64,000 bases of DNA. It comes from Ascaphus truei. Lineage: Eukaryota > Chordata > Amphibia > Anura > Ascaphidae. Location: NCBI GenBank assembly GCA_036426205.1, contig CM071567.1:295878204-295942203 (forward strand), given 5' to 3'. Below the pieces are notes generated by a model that was given only the letters and a program-made list of their open reading frames with translations, ran no database searches and was not told the DNA's origin. Of the stretch, positions 12,649 to 23,419 are shown piece by piece; within the stretch, counting starts at the first letter, position 1, and every line of letters begins with the position of its first letter. Position numbers and translations under genes: made by a program.

Positions 12649-13306
12649 CCTTACATACAAACACCTGCATATGTGTGGTAGTAATCTGACAATAATAATG
12701 TACATCCCTACCAAACACAAAGTTGACTCTGCTTATAATTCAGTACCTAATTGTGGAAATGTGTAATGAATGTTTTTAGTGATCTGTCTGAACATTTAAG
12801 GAAGCCGTTGTGGGAGTCAATGTGGCTGACACTCATCAACACATGCCGTGTGTCGCTCACAGATGTGACGGTGTGATAAATTGGCGTATCTAAAGTAAAA
12901 TAAGATTGACTGAACGAATTACTAACGTACGGTTTTCATATATAGTGGCCTGGGTGGTTGAAATTATTCGATAGATCTTACCATTACAAATGAATGTGAT
13001 GTAACTTCTGTTCACCTTGTCAGCTTGTAATACTGTAATCTCCTTCCCCCAAGACGTGACACCTACCCTGACCTTTTATTTGGTTCGACCACCGGAAGCC
13101 GTCCCCACAAGACTGACCCTACCATAACCCTGTGATCTGGCTCTGTGTGGTGGGATGGAGCCCGACCCCACCACCCTCTGTTCTCACCTCTATCTGTGAT
13201 CTCATATGAATTGCGCTGGTTTACACACAGGTACATGAGCGAAATAAAAATATGTGAGCTACATATGAACACAATTAATACCATATGGAACATGTTCGCT
13301 ATTTAT

Positions 13307-14660
13307 AGAGAAGAAATGACCTAGGCGCCAAATAACCAGGAAAGAAACAAAGAAAAAATATCAAGGGCAGTATGTCTGTTATTTCAGAGTTAAGGTGGTA
13401 AGATATACACTTACACTTAATCTCCAAATAATACGCCTTTAATCCACAACTGGATTCAGGAACACTGCTGCTGGGTTTCTTTGCTGTTTGCATGATCTCA
13501 GACTCTCCATGGTGCTGCTTGCTTCAGGGGTCACCTTTTCATCTGCAGTCTGCGTGTCTCCTTAACATGGGATATAGCTCACCAGGGAGGGGGAGGGGAG
13601 GGAAGAGGGACAATGAACAAAAATAGTATAAAACCTTTTATTGTTAAAAACTATCTAAAACAAACAACGTACTCACTCACATGGTGTGAAATAATTCAAG
13701 CAGTTGAGAGTTTAAATTGAGTCTCTCAACGCGTAGAGTAAGCTGGTCCGGTCCACTGCACTGCTGCTACCCTGGTTTACTTCCGTCGTCACGTGCTCCG
13801 CTCCAATTCTTCGCGAGACTTCGACTCCAATGACTTCATCACAGCGCTACCTCCACTCCGTTCTGCAGCTCTTCTCACTCTGCTCGGTTTGCAATGCCTG
13901 CAATGACTGGCGGGTCTGCCCTACCGTTTCTCCTCTAGGGCTTCCTCAGGGGCATGGAGGTCGAAGTCTCACGAGAATTGAGCCGAGCACGTGACGCGGA
14001 AGTAAAACCAGGCTAGCAGCATGCAGTGGACCGGACAGTCTTACTCTACGAGTGTTAGAACTCAATACCTCTCAACTGCTTGAAATTATTCACACCATGT
14101 GAGTGAGTACTGTTTGTTATTTTTAGATAGTTTTTACAATAAAATATTTTATACTATTTTTGTTCCTTGTCCCTCTTCCCTTCCCCCCCCCCCCCTCCCT
14201 GGTGAGCTATATCCCTTTAAGGAGACACGCACGCGCAGATGAAAAGTGACCCCGAAGCAAGCAGCACCACGTGGAAGTTCTGAGATCCATGCAAACAGCC
14301 AAAGAAATCCCAGCAGCAGTGTTCCTGAATCCCTGGTGGATTAAAGGCTTATATTGGCTGATTAAGTGTAAGTGTATATCTTACCACCTTAACTCTGAAA
14401 TTAACAGACATCCTGCCCTATGATATTTTTCTCTTTGTCTTTGTTTCTTTCCTGGCTTATTTGCGCCTAGGTCATTTCTTCTCTACATTATCCATTGCGG
14501 CAAGTGTGGAGCCGCAGACCTAATTGGCTGCATTCAAGCAAGAATAGATTGTAAGGTATAACACCTCCTGTTTGACTGATTGGCAAGGGGTAGTTAATAT
14601 TTTTATTACTACAACCCCACTAAGTGTTTGGAATTTGCGCTGATTGTATTCTGTTCTCTT
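13307..14660. mobile_element. Palindromic PLE-type element with hammerhead-like loop
   Basis: Arms at about 13307-13870 and 13965-14484 are inverted copies: AGAGAAGAAATGACCTAGG at the left end mirrors CCTAGGTCATTTCTTCTCT at the right. A hammerhead-like fold lies between them, and a 176-bp unpaired tail (14485-14660) follows the right arm. The insert interrupts repeat copy B and is bounded by a ~15-bp target duplication, CATGTTCGCTATTTAT on the left (13291-13306) and CATGTTCCTATTTAT on the right (14661-14675). An AATAAA-type signal lies about 150 bp from the ribozyme in each arm. The layout fits the inverted dimers known for Penelope-like insertions. No protein is encoded. Confidence 0.75.
13917..13954 (-). 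ncRNA. Hammerhead-like ribozyme, decayed
   Basis: On the minus strand, helix I (TGCCC with GGGCA) flanks CTGAGGA and GAA core elements. Position 7 of the CUGANGA core tolerates any base, so G there is acceptable. Helix III has lost a base (ACGGTA instead of ACGCGTA) and helix II is poorly paired, so activity is doubtful. The position in the palindrome loop and the intact helix I support the identification. Confidence 0.6.
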
Positions 14661-15196
14661 CATGTTCCTATTTATGCTCATATTATACTACATGAAGTGA
14701 AAAAAGAGCTTTAGTCAAACATAACGAAATGTGTTTGTGCAAATTATTTATGTTCGCCTTTGAATGCACAACATTCCATGCAAGACTTGATTAGGCAGTA
14801 ATGGCCTGTTTATAGGTGTAACATAGATTATCACTATGTATATATATATATATATTATATGTATGTATGTATATATGTATCGACACATACATGAAAAAGT
14901 GAATTATGCATTTGTGTGCACAGACACAGTATAACGAAGTTATACATTACTGTGACAAAGAATGAGTGCGGGTATGCTTTGTGGTTATGCATGTTAACCC
15001 ATTGTTTGTACAAAGATTCACACATACATTCAGCTTTGAACTATAGGGAAAAGATGTTGAATGCCTTGTAAGGTAGAAGGTTGCAGTGTGTGTTATTTGG
15101 AAGATCATTACACATAATCCCTTCATGCAGGTCAAGTTGTGTATGTTTACTCATAATGATGTCATCCACGATAGCTGAGCCAATACATGTTTCCAA

Positions 15197-15236
<40 letters not shown>

Positions 15237-15289
15237 TATACTATATTTGTGAAAGCACTGTATGCCTGTCTGCATGGCCTCTGTCCCTA

Positions 15290-16165
15290 GGGGAAATCTC
15301 ATTGGTCCCTTGGCCCGCCCGCCCCCGCACACTTCTCATTGGCCTGAGGCGGAGTGACGGGCCAAAGGACACACAACACACACACACACACACACACCTC
15401 TCTCTCTGTCCTCTCCCCCCCCCCATCACACTCACCTACCCCTCCCGGTTGCTCCACTCACCAATCTCAGCCGCCTCGCTCCACATCTCTGCTCCACTCG
15501 CCTCCACTCCCGAGCTCCACTCACACTCCCCCTCCACTCACCTCCCTCCCATTCTCCACTCACCTCCCTCTCCATATGCTCCCCTCCACTCTCCGCTCAC
15601 CTCACCTCCGGATCCCGTACACTCCCCTCCCTCCTGCTCACTCCCTCTTCCATCACGTAACTCCCTCCACCTCCCTTCTCCATGACTCCACTCACCTCCT
15701 CACCGCTCACCCAGTCCACGCTCCCTATCCCCTGTCCACTCCCTCGCCACACTCACCTCCCTCCCGTCTCCACTCCTCCCACTCCACTCACCTCCCTCCA
15801 CCCTCCCTCCCGCTCCACTCACCTCCCTCCTGCCACCCCTCTTGCTCATCACCGTACACCTCCCCCACGTCCACGCACCGCCTCACGCTCCACTCACCCT
15901 CCCGTCCCTCATGTCCACTTCGCCCACTCCTCCTCCCGCTCCACTCCTCGTCATCCTCCCTCCAATCGCGTCAACCTACCCTACTCACCTCCCATACAAG
16001 CTGTCCCACCTACTCATCTCTGCTCCACAACTCACCGTCCGTCACCCGGCGCGGGGGAAAGACAGTGGACAGCAGTGACACGGCAGCCTGCTAGCGGCCA
16101 CGCGGCCGCTAAGATGGCGGCAGGCCTGGAATGGGCACAACCTCCCGACCTAACCTCGCGGAGTG
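15290..16165. repeat. C-rich minisatellite (CCACTCACCTCCCTCC-type)
   Basis: Imperfect tandem units rich in CCACTCACCTCC extend over most of 15420-15960, preceded by (CA)n at 15370-15397. Long Pro/Ser/His frames in all + frames come from the repeat. The right end (16080-16190) is CpG-rich, with AAGATGGCGGC followed by GAGGTAAGAC. This resembles a YY1-type promoter element and a splice donor, but the reading frame ends after about 19 codons, so I do not call an exon. Confidence 0.75.
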
Positions 16166-16254
16166 GAGCTTAGTAGAGGTAAGACTGAAACGATGTCGTG
16201 CGCGCCAGAGGAGTGACGGCGCGGGGGAGTAGGTATTTAGATAAATGTTAGGTG

Positions 16255-16690
16255 TGATCGCTCGTTGTGTGTGTGTGGTTTTGGTGTTTGTTCTACTGTT
16301 TTTTTTGTGTGTGTCACTTTGTTGTGTGATGTCAATGTACTCTGCTTACCCCCCATGGGCATAGATGGCTCACCGTGTCTGTGTGTAGTCTGTGTGACAC
16401 TGTGTGTGTGTGTGATGCCGGTGTGTGTAGTCGCTGATGTGTGTGTTGTCCTGGAGTGTGTTTGAGTGGTGTGTGGTGATGTGTGTGTGTGTGTGTGTGC
16501 TGATGTGTGCTGGCCCAGATTGACACAGATTTGGGTTTGTGTGACAAAGTGTGTGTGGTGATCTTAGTGTGTTGTGTGCCTTGCTGCTGTGTGCTCTGTG
16601 TGACCTCCCCTCTGCGGTGGTTGTGACATCACTGTGTTTGTTTGTTGTTTGTGGGAACTTGTGTGCTGTGTCATGATAACTCCTATGGGT
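16255..16690. repeat. GT-rich simple-sequence region
   Basis: Interrupted (GT)n with CTGTGTG variants over about 430 bp. The Cys/Val and His/Thr frames are by-products of the repeat. Confidence 0.85.
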
Positions 16691-16699
16691 GGGGATCCG

Positions 16700-17760
16700 G
16701 ATGCTTATACTCGCCATGCGGGTGGGCGGGGGGGTCTGGCACCTTGGGGAGGAAGATAATTACAGCAATTGGCAGGATATAAATTTTTTTTGTCCACTAT
16801 ATATTATAGTGGGTATTGGGGAGCAGGATATTACCTAAAGGAGCGGAACAGGAAGACGCCCACCTTCCCCCGGAGAGGGGGGGGCGTAGGAGAGGAGGGG
16901 ACAGAAAACAATCCCCCCCGACAGAACCCCCCACCGACCAACTCAAGAGAAAAAATAAAGCTCGAGGCCCCGGGCCTTTCCCTTCCCCCCCCCCCTACCC
17001 ACCCCGTTATCCTACCGTCCCCCTCCCTCCCTTTCGGTATTAACTCCGCCAGTGTCACCCGAACGCTACCAATGATGTAGAGCTGACGATAGGGATAACC
17101 AGAAACAGAGGAAAAGTTTTGAACAAATCCGCCCCGCCACCCCAGGCCGGGGACTTGTCCCGCCCGGAGAATACACTACGGACGGCACCATTTGCCTGCA
17201 AACCCTCCCACTCCTTATTTGTCCACTGGATGGAGCCCGCCCAAGCTGCCTGCGCACGCCCTGGTGCAAACAGCTGCTTCATTTCTATTCGCCCCCGCCT
17301 GTGTCCACGCATGGTCTGCACCCCCCCCTCCTGTCCACTCATCACCCCCACCGCCTGGGGGGGACCATGTTCCACGTTCCCCCCCCAACTTCGTGTCCAC
17401 GCTCATTGCTTACTCCGCTACCCCCTTCCCTGTCCACTCTCAACACCCCCCTCCTAGCTTGTACACTCTTCAACCCCCCCCTCCCCATGGTACCCTGACC
17501 CTGTCCCCTCGGTCCGAGGGCGTGTGTGATTCCCCATCCCCATACTGTCGCCCCTACAGCTGTCCCCCATCCCCTCCTAGTGCAACCAGGGTGTCGCCCG
17601 TCCCATGACTCTGCTTCCATAATGCTGCCCCAAGTACATCCCTCCCCTACTAACTCCTTGTCTTGATGCTATGATCCCTTCACCCCTAGCCTCCATCTAA
17701 TTGTCCACTGTCCCTCCACCACCACCATTCCTATGCGGGAAAATGGAAATTTAACTCAGA
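16700..17760. other. GC- and pyrimidine-rich stretch, no gene supported
   Basis: Contains poly-C runs (16988-17000 and several at 17325-17480) and GTCCACTCATCACCCCCACC-like imperfect repeats. Pro-rich frames of 60-140 codons on both strands have no recognisable domain. I treat them as composition artefacts. Confidence 0.55.
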
Positions 17761-17854
17761 GGCAAGAGTCCGTTGGTCTCTCAGTCCCCAGTATCACTAT
17801 AATATAAATATTATATATATATAAAATTATTTTTGGTTATTGTAGGACAACTAT

Positions 17855-17860
17855 ATATAA

Positions 17861-17897
<37 letters not shown>

Positions 17898-17900
17898 TAG

Positions 17901-17931
<31 letters not shown>

Positions 17932-17935
17932 CATA
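17855..17935. repeat. (TA)n-(GATA)n microsatellite
   Basis: An (AT)n run followed by about seven GATA units and (GA)n, just downstream of the Myb-like gene on the minus strand. Confidence 0.9.
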
Positions 17936-18052
17936 TATACAGATATATATGTAGGTATGCTTATATTGTGAAAAACTATAAGTTTCTGCGGAAATATAGA
18001 TAAGAACTGTAACATACGACACGCGTAATACAGTAACATTTGTCACCTGTTA

Positions 18053-19193
18053 GAAATTGAGCCGAATAAATTCCGATATCTCTGGCCCCTTCCAACCCTC
18101 CACGACAACAGGAAGAAATTTTTCCCGCATCTGCTCCTCCAATGGAGTTAAGATTAGAGCTTGTGCTGGCGGCCCACCTCCAGTGGCAGAAGCATGCATC
18201 CGTTGTGCTTGGATTTTTTTCTTTAAGTTTGCCCTGATATCATCGAATCTCTTCCGACAATTCGCCCGGTCCCTGACATGATTCCCACATGCAGACACAG
18301 CCAATGTTATTTGATGCCACATTTCTTTTTTGGATGCTGAACTTGTCCGCCCTTGAAATACATACAAAATATATGACGTTAATTATTATTAGAAAAACGA
18401 GCAGTTTCCTAAACTGCTACCTGTTCCAAGAGATACCAAACATGCTGGTTTAGGTTGAATATGTGTAGCACATGAGCATTTACGTGTAAACATACAAATC
18501 TAAGGAAGCTTACATGAATATTGTATGAACTTTGGCAAACTTTTTAGACTGATTGTTATGGTCGTTATAAAGCATGAAGGAATATGTGTGTATCAATTAA
18601 CTTTAATTGATAGATATTAAAGAATAATAGTTTGATATTAAGACATCTCACATAACCTAGGATAATATGTCTTTGAACAATCAATGCAAAGATAGACTTA
18701 CCTAGTAAATGCCCATACAGAGAGTTATAGTGCTCCAAAATCCCTGTGACAAGAACTCTGTTTTCCTCTTCATTGAAACGAGGATTACGTGGCCGCTCCA
18801 GATGTTTCCTCCGAACACGTGCAGCCCCAGAGCTTGGCTGCTGCTGACTGGACTCTCCTTTTTCCAATGAAGAGACTCCAAAAGCGGGCCACCACCAACC
18901 ACCCCACCACCAGACACACCAGCAGCACCAGCAGCAGGCACCCCACCAGCACCAGCAACAGACACCCCATCAGTACCAGCAACAGACACCACAGCAGCAC
19001 CAGCAACAGAGCCACCACCAGCACTCACACTTACAGCAACACCACTCGCACTCCCAGCAGCACCAGTCACACTCGCAGCAACAGCACTCCCCTGAATCCT
19101 ACGTTCACTCAGACGCGTACTCACACGACTACCAGTACCACTCACACAAGCATCACTCTTTCCACGCCTTTTGGCCATACCTCTAGCACTCAC
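18053..19193 (-). pseudogene. Harbinger Myb/SANT-like partner protein, two exons
   Basis: DNA-binding partner protein of a PIF/Harbinger element, needed in the family to bring the transposase to the nucleus and to the terminal repeats. Exon 1 (19193-18702) starts with MAKRRGKSDACVSG, then an Ala/Gly/Val/Ser repeat (VSVAGAGGV-like, about 19080-18920), then GESSQQQPSSGAARVRRKHL and the start of the domain, RFNEEENRVLVTGILEHYNS. A donor follows at 18701. Exon 2 (18351-18053) completes the domain with KKEMWHQITLAVSACGNHVR and NCRKRFDDIRANLKKKIQ, then a tail ending EISEFIRLNF. The splice joins G-HLLG to RTSSAS in phase. One missing C near 18865, found by comparison with the copy at 29823-30930, shifts the frame inside exon 1. 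The rest looks coding, so this is either a recent pseudogene or a one-base sequence error. Confidence 0.8.
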
Positions 19194-19329
19194 AAAGAAC
19201 AGAAAAGAAATTTAAAGACAATCGCACTGAACACTTACAAGTGAAACACAAGACAAGATGTTTAACAAAACAACACAGGACAAACCTCTCACAATACACA
19301 ACTACTCTCTCAGTCAATATGAAATATGT

Positions 19330-19690
19330 AAATCGGCCAGCTCTGTGTATCTCTCTGTCTCTCTCTCCCTCCCAACAACACAGAGAATGAATAAAAATAC
19401 ACTCTGCCTTTAAATGCTCAATCAAAAACATGCTTGCTTCTGCAGATTCAGCAAGAAGTTTCATTGGCGAACCTAACACCACCCCGCCATGCACGCCGAT
19501 ACACCTGTGTGTGATCGGCAAATCATCGGGACCAAATGTTTTCGGCTTGATTCGGAAGGGATTCGGCACTTATTGCATACGGCGAGGGAAAATCGGCAGA
19601 ATCATGCCGATAAGGAACACTTGGCGAGAGGACTTTTTCGGCGCTTACTACATAGAGCCCATAGTTCTACTGTATACAAGGCTGGGGAAC
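19330..19690. mobile_element. Promoter-side terminus of the Myb-carrying Harbinger element
   Basis: Upstream of the Myb-like gene the sequence contains CAACAACACAGAGAATGAA and a TATA-like TTTAAAGG segment, both matched upstream of the second copy at 29560-29660. Further out are repeated CGGC and GATTCGG motifs and the end GCGCTTACTACATAGAGCCC. The 19540-19600 segment resembles 37430-37480, which places this terminus in the same family as the hairpin elements described below. Confidence 0.6.
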
Positions 19691-19699
19691 CAATAGCTC

Positions 19700-21060
19700 T
19701 TTTATGGTCCTGTTGGTTAACTGAACATTTCTGGGGGAAAAAGAATAGATGCAATAATCAGCAGTAAACTACAGTAGTTTTGGTCCAACTCTTCTTATTT
19801 TTGATGATTGTGACAACAACATTAAACTAAGAAAGCCAAACAAACCATGGATTCTTTGAGTAGCCATTACTGCTAAAAAATTACTTTGATAAATCTTGAG
19901 AATGTCTGAAGAAATGAATCATGTTTTGCATACCTAGACCACTTAAGTTTCTACCTCTACCACAATACCACTGAACGTGATATATACAGTACTATAAACT
20001 TCCCTCTTGTAGAGATTGTGGGCCTTTTTATTTTACTGTGACGTGGTTTTGTTAATGGATTGACAATTTATTTTAAAGTTTTTACTATGAATTTACCTGA
20101 TTACAGAATTATATGAAGTGATTTTCTGATATAATTATAATTGAACACCATTTAATGACTGTCATAAAAACTGTAGGGTATGTGTAATAATTGTACATTT
20201 ATATGCAGCAATTGGATAAGTTTGTATCGGTTCTTATAAGCTTGTATAGCTTCTTATGCTAAAATATAGATTTATTGAAAAGTTTTAAATTATGAATGTA
20301 ACTGATTTTATAAATAAATTTGCTTAATTCACAAACATTTCACAAAAAGACATTGAGACATTGCATATCCCTCAGTCCACGGTGTAGGGCAATTAAAATA
20401 GGATTTTTAATTTGGACTGTTTGGTTAACAGCATACTGTATTTGCTGAAAATATTTGTGGTTGAAAATAACAATAGCAGGTTTACTAAGTGAACAGTTGA
20501 ATTAATTGGTAAGATAAAACTGTGTCAAAATCTATTGACAATGGGAAATGAACGGTATTTATATGTGTGATTTACTGGAAAGAGAAATCATCATGATTCA
20601 TTTATTTGTTCTATTACTGGCATGATGCATTTCTATTATTTGATCATGGATTGGATTTCTACCATACTAAAATAGTGTAATGTTTCTTAACTTCTAATTT
20701 TTCTGAGGGTACAGCAACAAACAGGTATGGGAAACATCATAGAGCTATGTATTTCATGAGATCATTACATGGCTTCTGTCCATACTACAATCAAATACTT
20801 AATGTATAGGTCCTAACATATAATATAACATTATCACATAACTAGGGAAGGCATTACATAACAGGAGAAAGCATAATATGCAAGCAGTAATACTGTAATA
20901 GCTAGTGAGGCAATACAGCAGCCATCTTATATACTGACAAAAATCCCAGAGCATCACTGCTCAGAACTCCGGTGCTCAATAGAGTAAACCTCACAAGTCT
21001 CTTTGTGGATAGGAGAAGAATTCCACATCTGTGGCTTTAGGCTGTTAGCTCTCAATGAAA
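19700..21060. other. AT-rich DNA, no gene seen
   Basis: No reading frame over about 60 codons with recognisable content and no RNA gene signature. Probably old, diverged repeat. Confidence 0.5.
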
Positions 21061-21399
21061 GTCACATTTACTCACGGCTTGATGAATTGGTAAGCGGGTA
21101 CACGGTCGTGCTTGTTGAGTCCTGCGGGTCCGCCGGTCAGTAGCCCCGCGTGTCCTCCCGAGATGCAGTCATCGACTGGCATAGCCATTTAGCACAATGA
21201 TATCGAACTGCAGGGTACTTGTATACCACCACGCTGGACTGTACCTCCGCTGTATGAACTCCCACGGGCTCCGAGACTCAGCGTCTCTGCATATGGCCGA
21301 TCAGACAGTGCTCCCAGGATATCACAGCTGCCAGCCTGACGTTCAATCACCGCTTTGCCAAATTGTAGTAAATACTCAAAAGCCTTTGAGCAATCTCCT

Positions 21400-21560
21400 A
21401 TCTGGTGTTTATTTATTATTTATTTATAAAATATTTTACCAGGAAGTAATAGATTGAGAGTTACCTCTCGTTTTCAAGTAAGTCCTGGGCAAAGAGTTAA
21501 GACAAATAATACATGGTTACAAATGCAGTTACATAAATTATGTGCTCCCAGGTGGATTCA
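21400..21560. repeat. Interspersed repeat 3' end (ATTTTACCAGGAAGTAAT type)
   Basis: TTTATTTATAAAATATTTTACCAGGAAG followed by GAGAGTTACCTCTCG and AAGTCCTGGGC is reminiscent of a common amphibian dispersed repeat. I recognise the pattern from memory only and cannot name the family. Confidence 0.35.
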
Positions 21561-21702
21561 ACACAGCATACAAACATCCCAAACAGGAACTCCCACGAGG
21601 GAAAAATACCGGTGCACTGCGTCTCACAAAAAGAGGATGTGGGATATGATAATCAAAAGTTTTTATTCATATAAAAACATGGACAAAAAGTACTGATGCA
21701 GA

Positions 21703-21730
21703 CACTCTTACACGTTTCACACGCAGGGTG
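21703..21730 (-). ncRNA. Hammerhead-like remnant
   Basis: The minus strand reads CACCCTGCGTGTGAAACGTG then TAAGAGTG. The GAAACGTGTAAGAGTG part matches the GAA core, helix III (ACGTGTA) and helix I 3' strand of the PLE ribozymes in this window. The CUGANGA core and most of helix II are lost. An AATAAA lies about 65 bp downstream. Confidence 0.4.
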
Positions 21731-22389
21731 CTTTGTACATACTGACAAATACTGTTTTCACTTGTGCCAACCCTGAGTATACAGTGGCCATCTTGGTTAC
21801 TGGCCGGACTTCCTCCAGGAAGTGGCCTACATGGACAATCATGAGAAATGAGTCTCAAATCAAGACCAACAACTGGCTATAATATAGTCTTCTCTGCAGA
21901 CCATTGTTGCAAGACTGGACACCCTTCAGGAACGTTGCTTACCTGCCCCTCTGCTCTATGCAGGAGATCCTGCTGCCTGCATGGAGATTCCTAAACAAGT
22001 GCTCTATCCAATTTGAACTCCAGCCATCCATGTTTGCTATTCATCGGGCAAGGGTGGCATATATTATCTCCTTGCACACCGATGAAACTCTGGCATAGAC
22101 ATATCCAATGTGGGAGAGAGATGCTTCCTTGGTGAATAATTCTACAGCCTTCATTCAGGCCTTTCAGAATTTCTTCAATGCTCCAGGATGGGTATCCTCC
22201 GTCTCTACTTTGCTACTTTGGATTCTGTTTATTACAATCACCATGGGACAACACACCATTGAATTTCCCTATCCGAGCATCTGAAGGTTGAACTCATTTG
22301 CCAAGATGTGTCAACTAAGGATGGGCAGGACTGTCCAAATCCGTATCCCAGAATTCCGTGATTTGTTTTTGACAAAATCAGTAATTGTT

Positions 22390-23300
22390 TACAGCACGGG
22401 TAAAATCCATTAGGAGGAGAGATTTAAAATGTTATGTGTCACCGTGTTCCAAACCAAACTTTATTGCTATAGTGTTAAAGTATGCCCATATTATATGGGC
22501 ATGCTTTAACAAGGTACCAATCAATTGGTAGCGGGGGTTGTGTCCCCGGGAAAGGTGGGTGGGAAGCAGAGGAGGGTGGGTTAACCCCTTAATTACTTTA
22601 GTGGTAACTAACCTCTATGGGGATTAAGGGGTTAGGGGCCATTAGATTGCATTTTTTTATTGTGCTGTTGATGCCAATGGAGGACAAGAACAGTGATGAG
22701 GATGAGGACAGCCTTCATCATGGCAGGGGTAAGTGCCAGTTTCATTTACTTTATGCTGTTGATTTATGTTTTATTTTAAATGGGCAAATTAACTATTATC
22801 CATATCTGGATAATAGTAATTTTGCCCATTACTTTACGGTATGTATTGGGACGGGGGGGCGTTATTTATTTCAATGTATTGCATTTTTTTGCACAGGATT
22901 TACATTGTGGCCAGCGGGGACCCCTGGACGCCCACAGGGACCACCCGAGAACCCCCGGACAACTGCAGGGCAACTGCAGGGACTACCCGAGGACCCCCGA
23001 ACACCCGCAAGAACCACCTGGAGGCCCCCAGACACCCACGGGAACAACCCAAAGACCCCAGACACCCGTTGACACCACCCGAGGACCCCCATGGAGCCTC
23101 TAGACTCCAATGGGGACCACCTGGAGGCCCCTGGACACCCACAGGGACCACCAGAAAACCATACACCAATGAGGACCTCTAGAGGACCCCTGGACACCCT
23201 TGTGGACCACTCAAGGACTGATGCCATCCTCTTGTATCAATCCTTTGCAGAAAAAATAAAAAAAAATTTTATGTGGGGGCACAGGGGTGTGGGTGGGTTG
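22390..23300. mobile_element. Fragment of the Harbinger-like foldback family
   Basis: Contains several modules shared with 42411-50840: the palindrome TTAACCCCTTAATTACTTTA...AAGGGGTTA (22581-22637), an acidic exon-like block with GATGAGGATGAGGACAGCC and a GGGGTAAGTG donor (about 22670-22736), the ATTATCCATATCTGGATAAT palindrome (22795-22815), and a GC-rich minisatellite. A separate short palindrome lies at 22478-22512 (AAAGTATGCCCAT...). Ends are not defined. Confidence 0.6.
22910..23215. repeat. GC-rich minisatellite (GGACCACCCGAGG type)
   Basis: Imperfect tandem units of about 30 bp with CCCACAGGGACCACC and GAGGACCCC. Collagen-like Gly/Pro frames result on both strands. A related array sits at 42745-42900 in the equivalent place of the mirror-symmetric element. 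Confidence 0.8.
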
Positions 23301-23419
23301 TGTATTGATGGATAGTACATATTGTAATGTTTATTGGGTGCAGAGGTGGTGAGTGAATGGCCAAGTACCACCTTCATTCACCCCCTCTGCCCCCAATAAA
23401 CCTGCTATTGTGCCCCCAA

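Larger units (their letters stand above)
10300..15240. repeat. Large interspersed repeat, copy B, with two insertions
   Basis: Direct-orientation copy of 6560-9366. It is split by a ~990-bp insertion (11658-12648) and by a palindromic element (13307-14660). Up to about 13300 it differs from copy A mostly by one- to few-base deletions. After 14661 the match is nearly perfect. Confidence 0.75.

Noticed and set aside
15302..16173. Several overlapping Pro/Ser/His-rich reading frames over 120 codons
   Set aside because: All arise from the CCACTCACCTCC minisatellite and are open in more than one frame. No domain or splice context.
16110..16190. Possible first exon after AAGATGGCGGC with a GGTAAGAC donor
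   Set aside because: The frame from the ATG stops after about 19 codons before the donor, and no partner exon was found.
22617..23315. Collagen-like frames on both strands
   Set aside because: They follow the GC-rich tandem repeat and share no boundary with splice or start signals except the short acidic block, noted separately.
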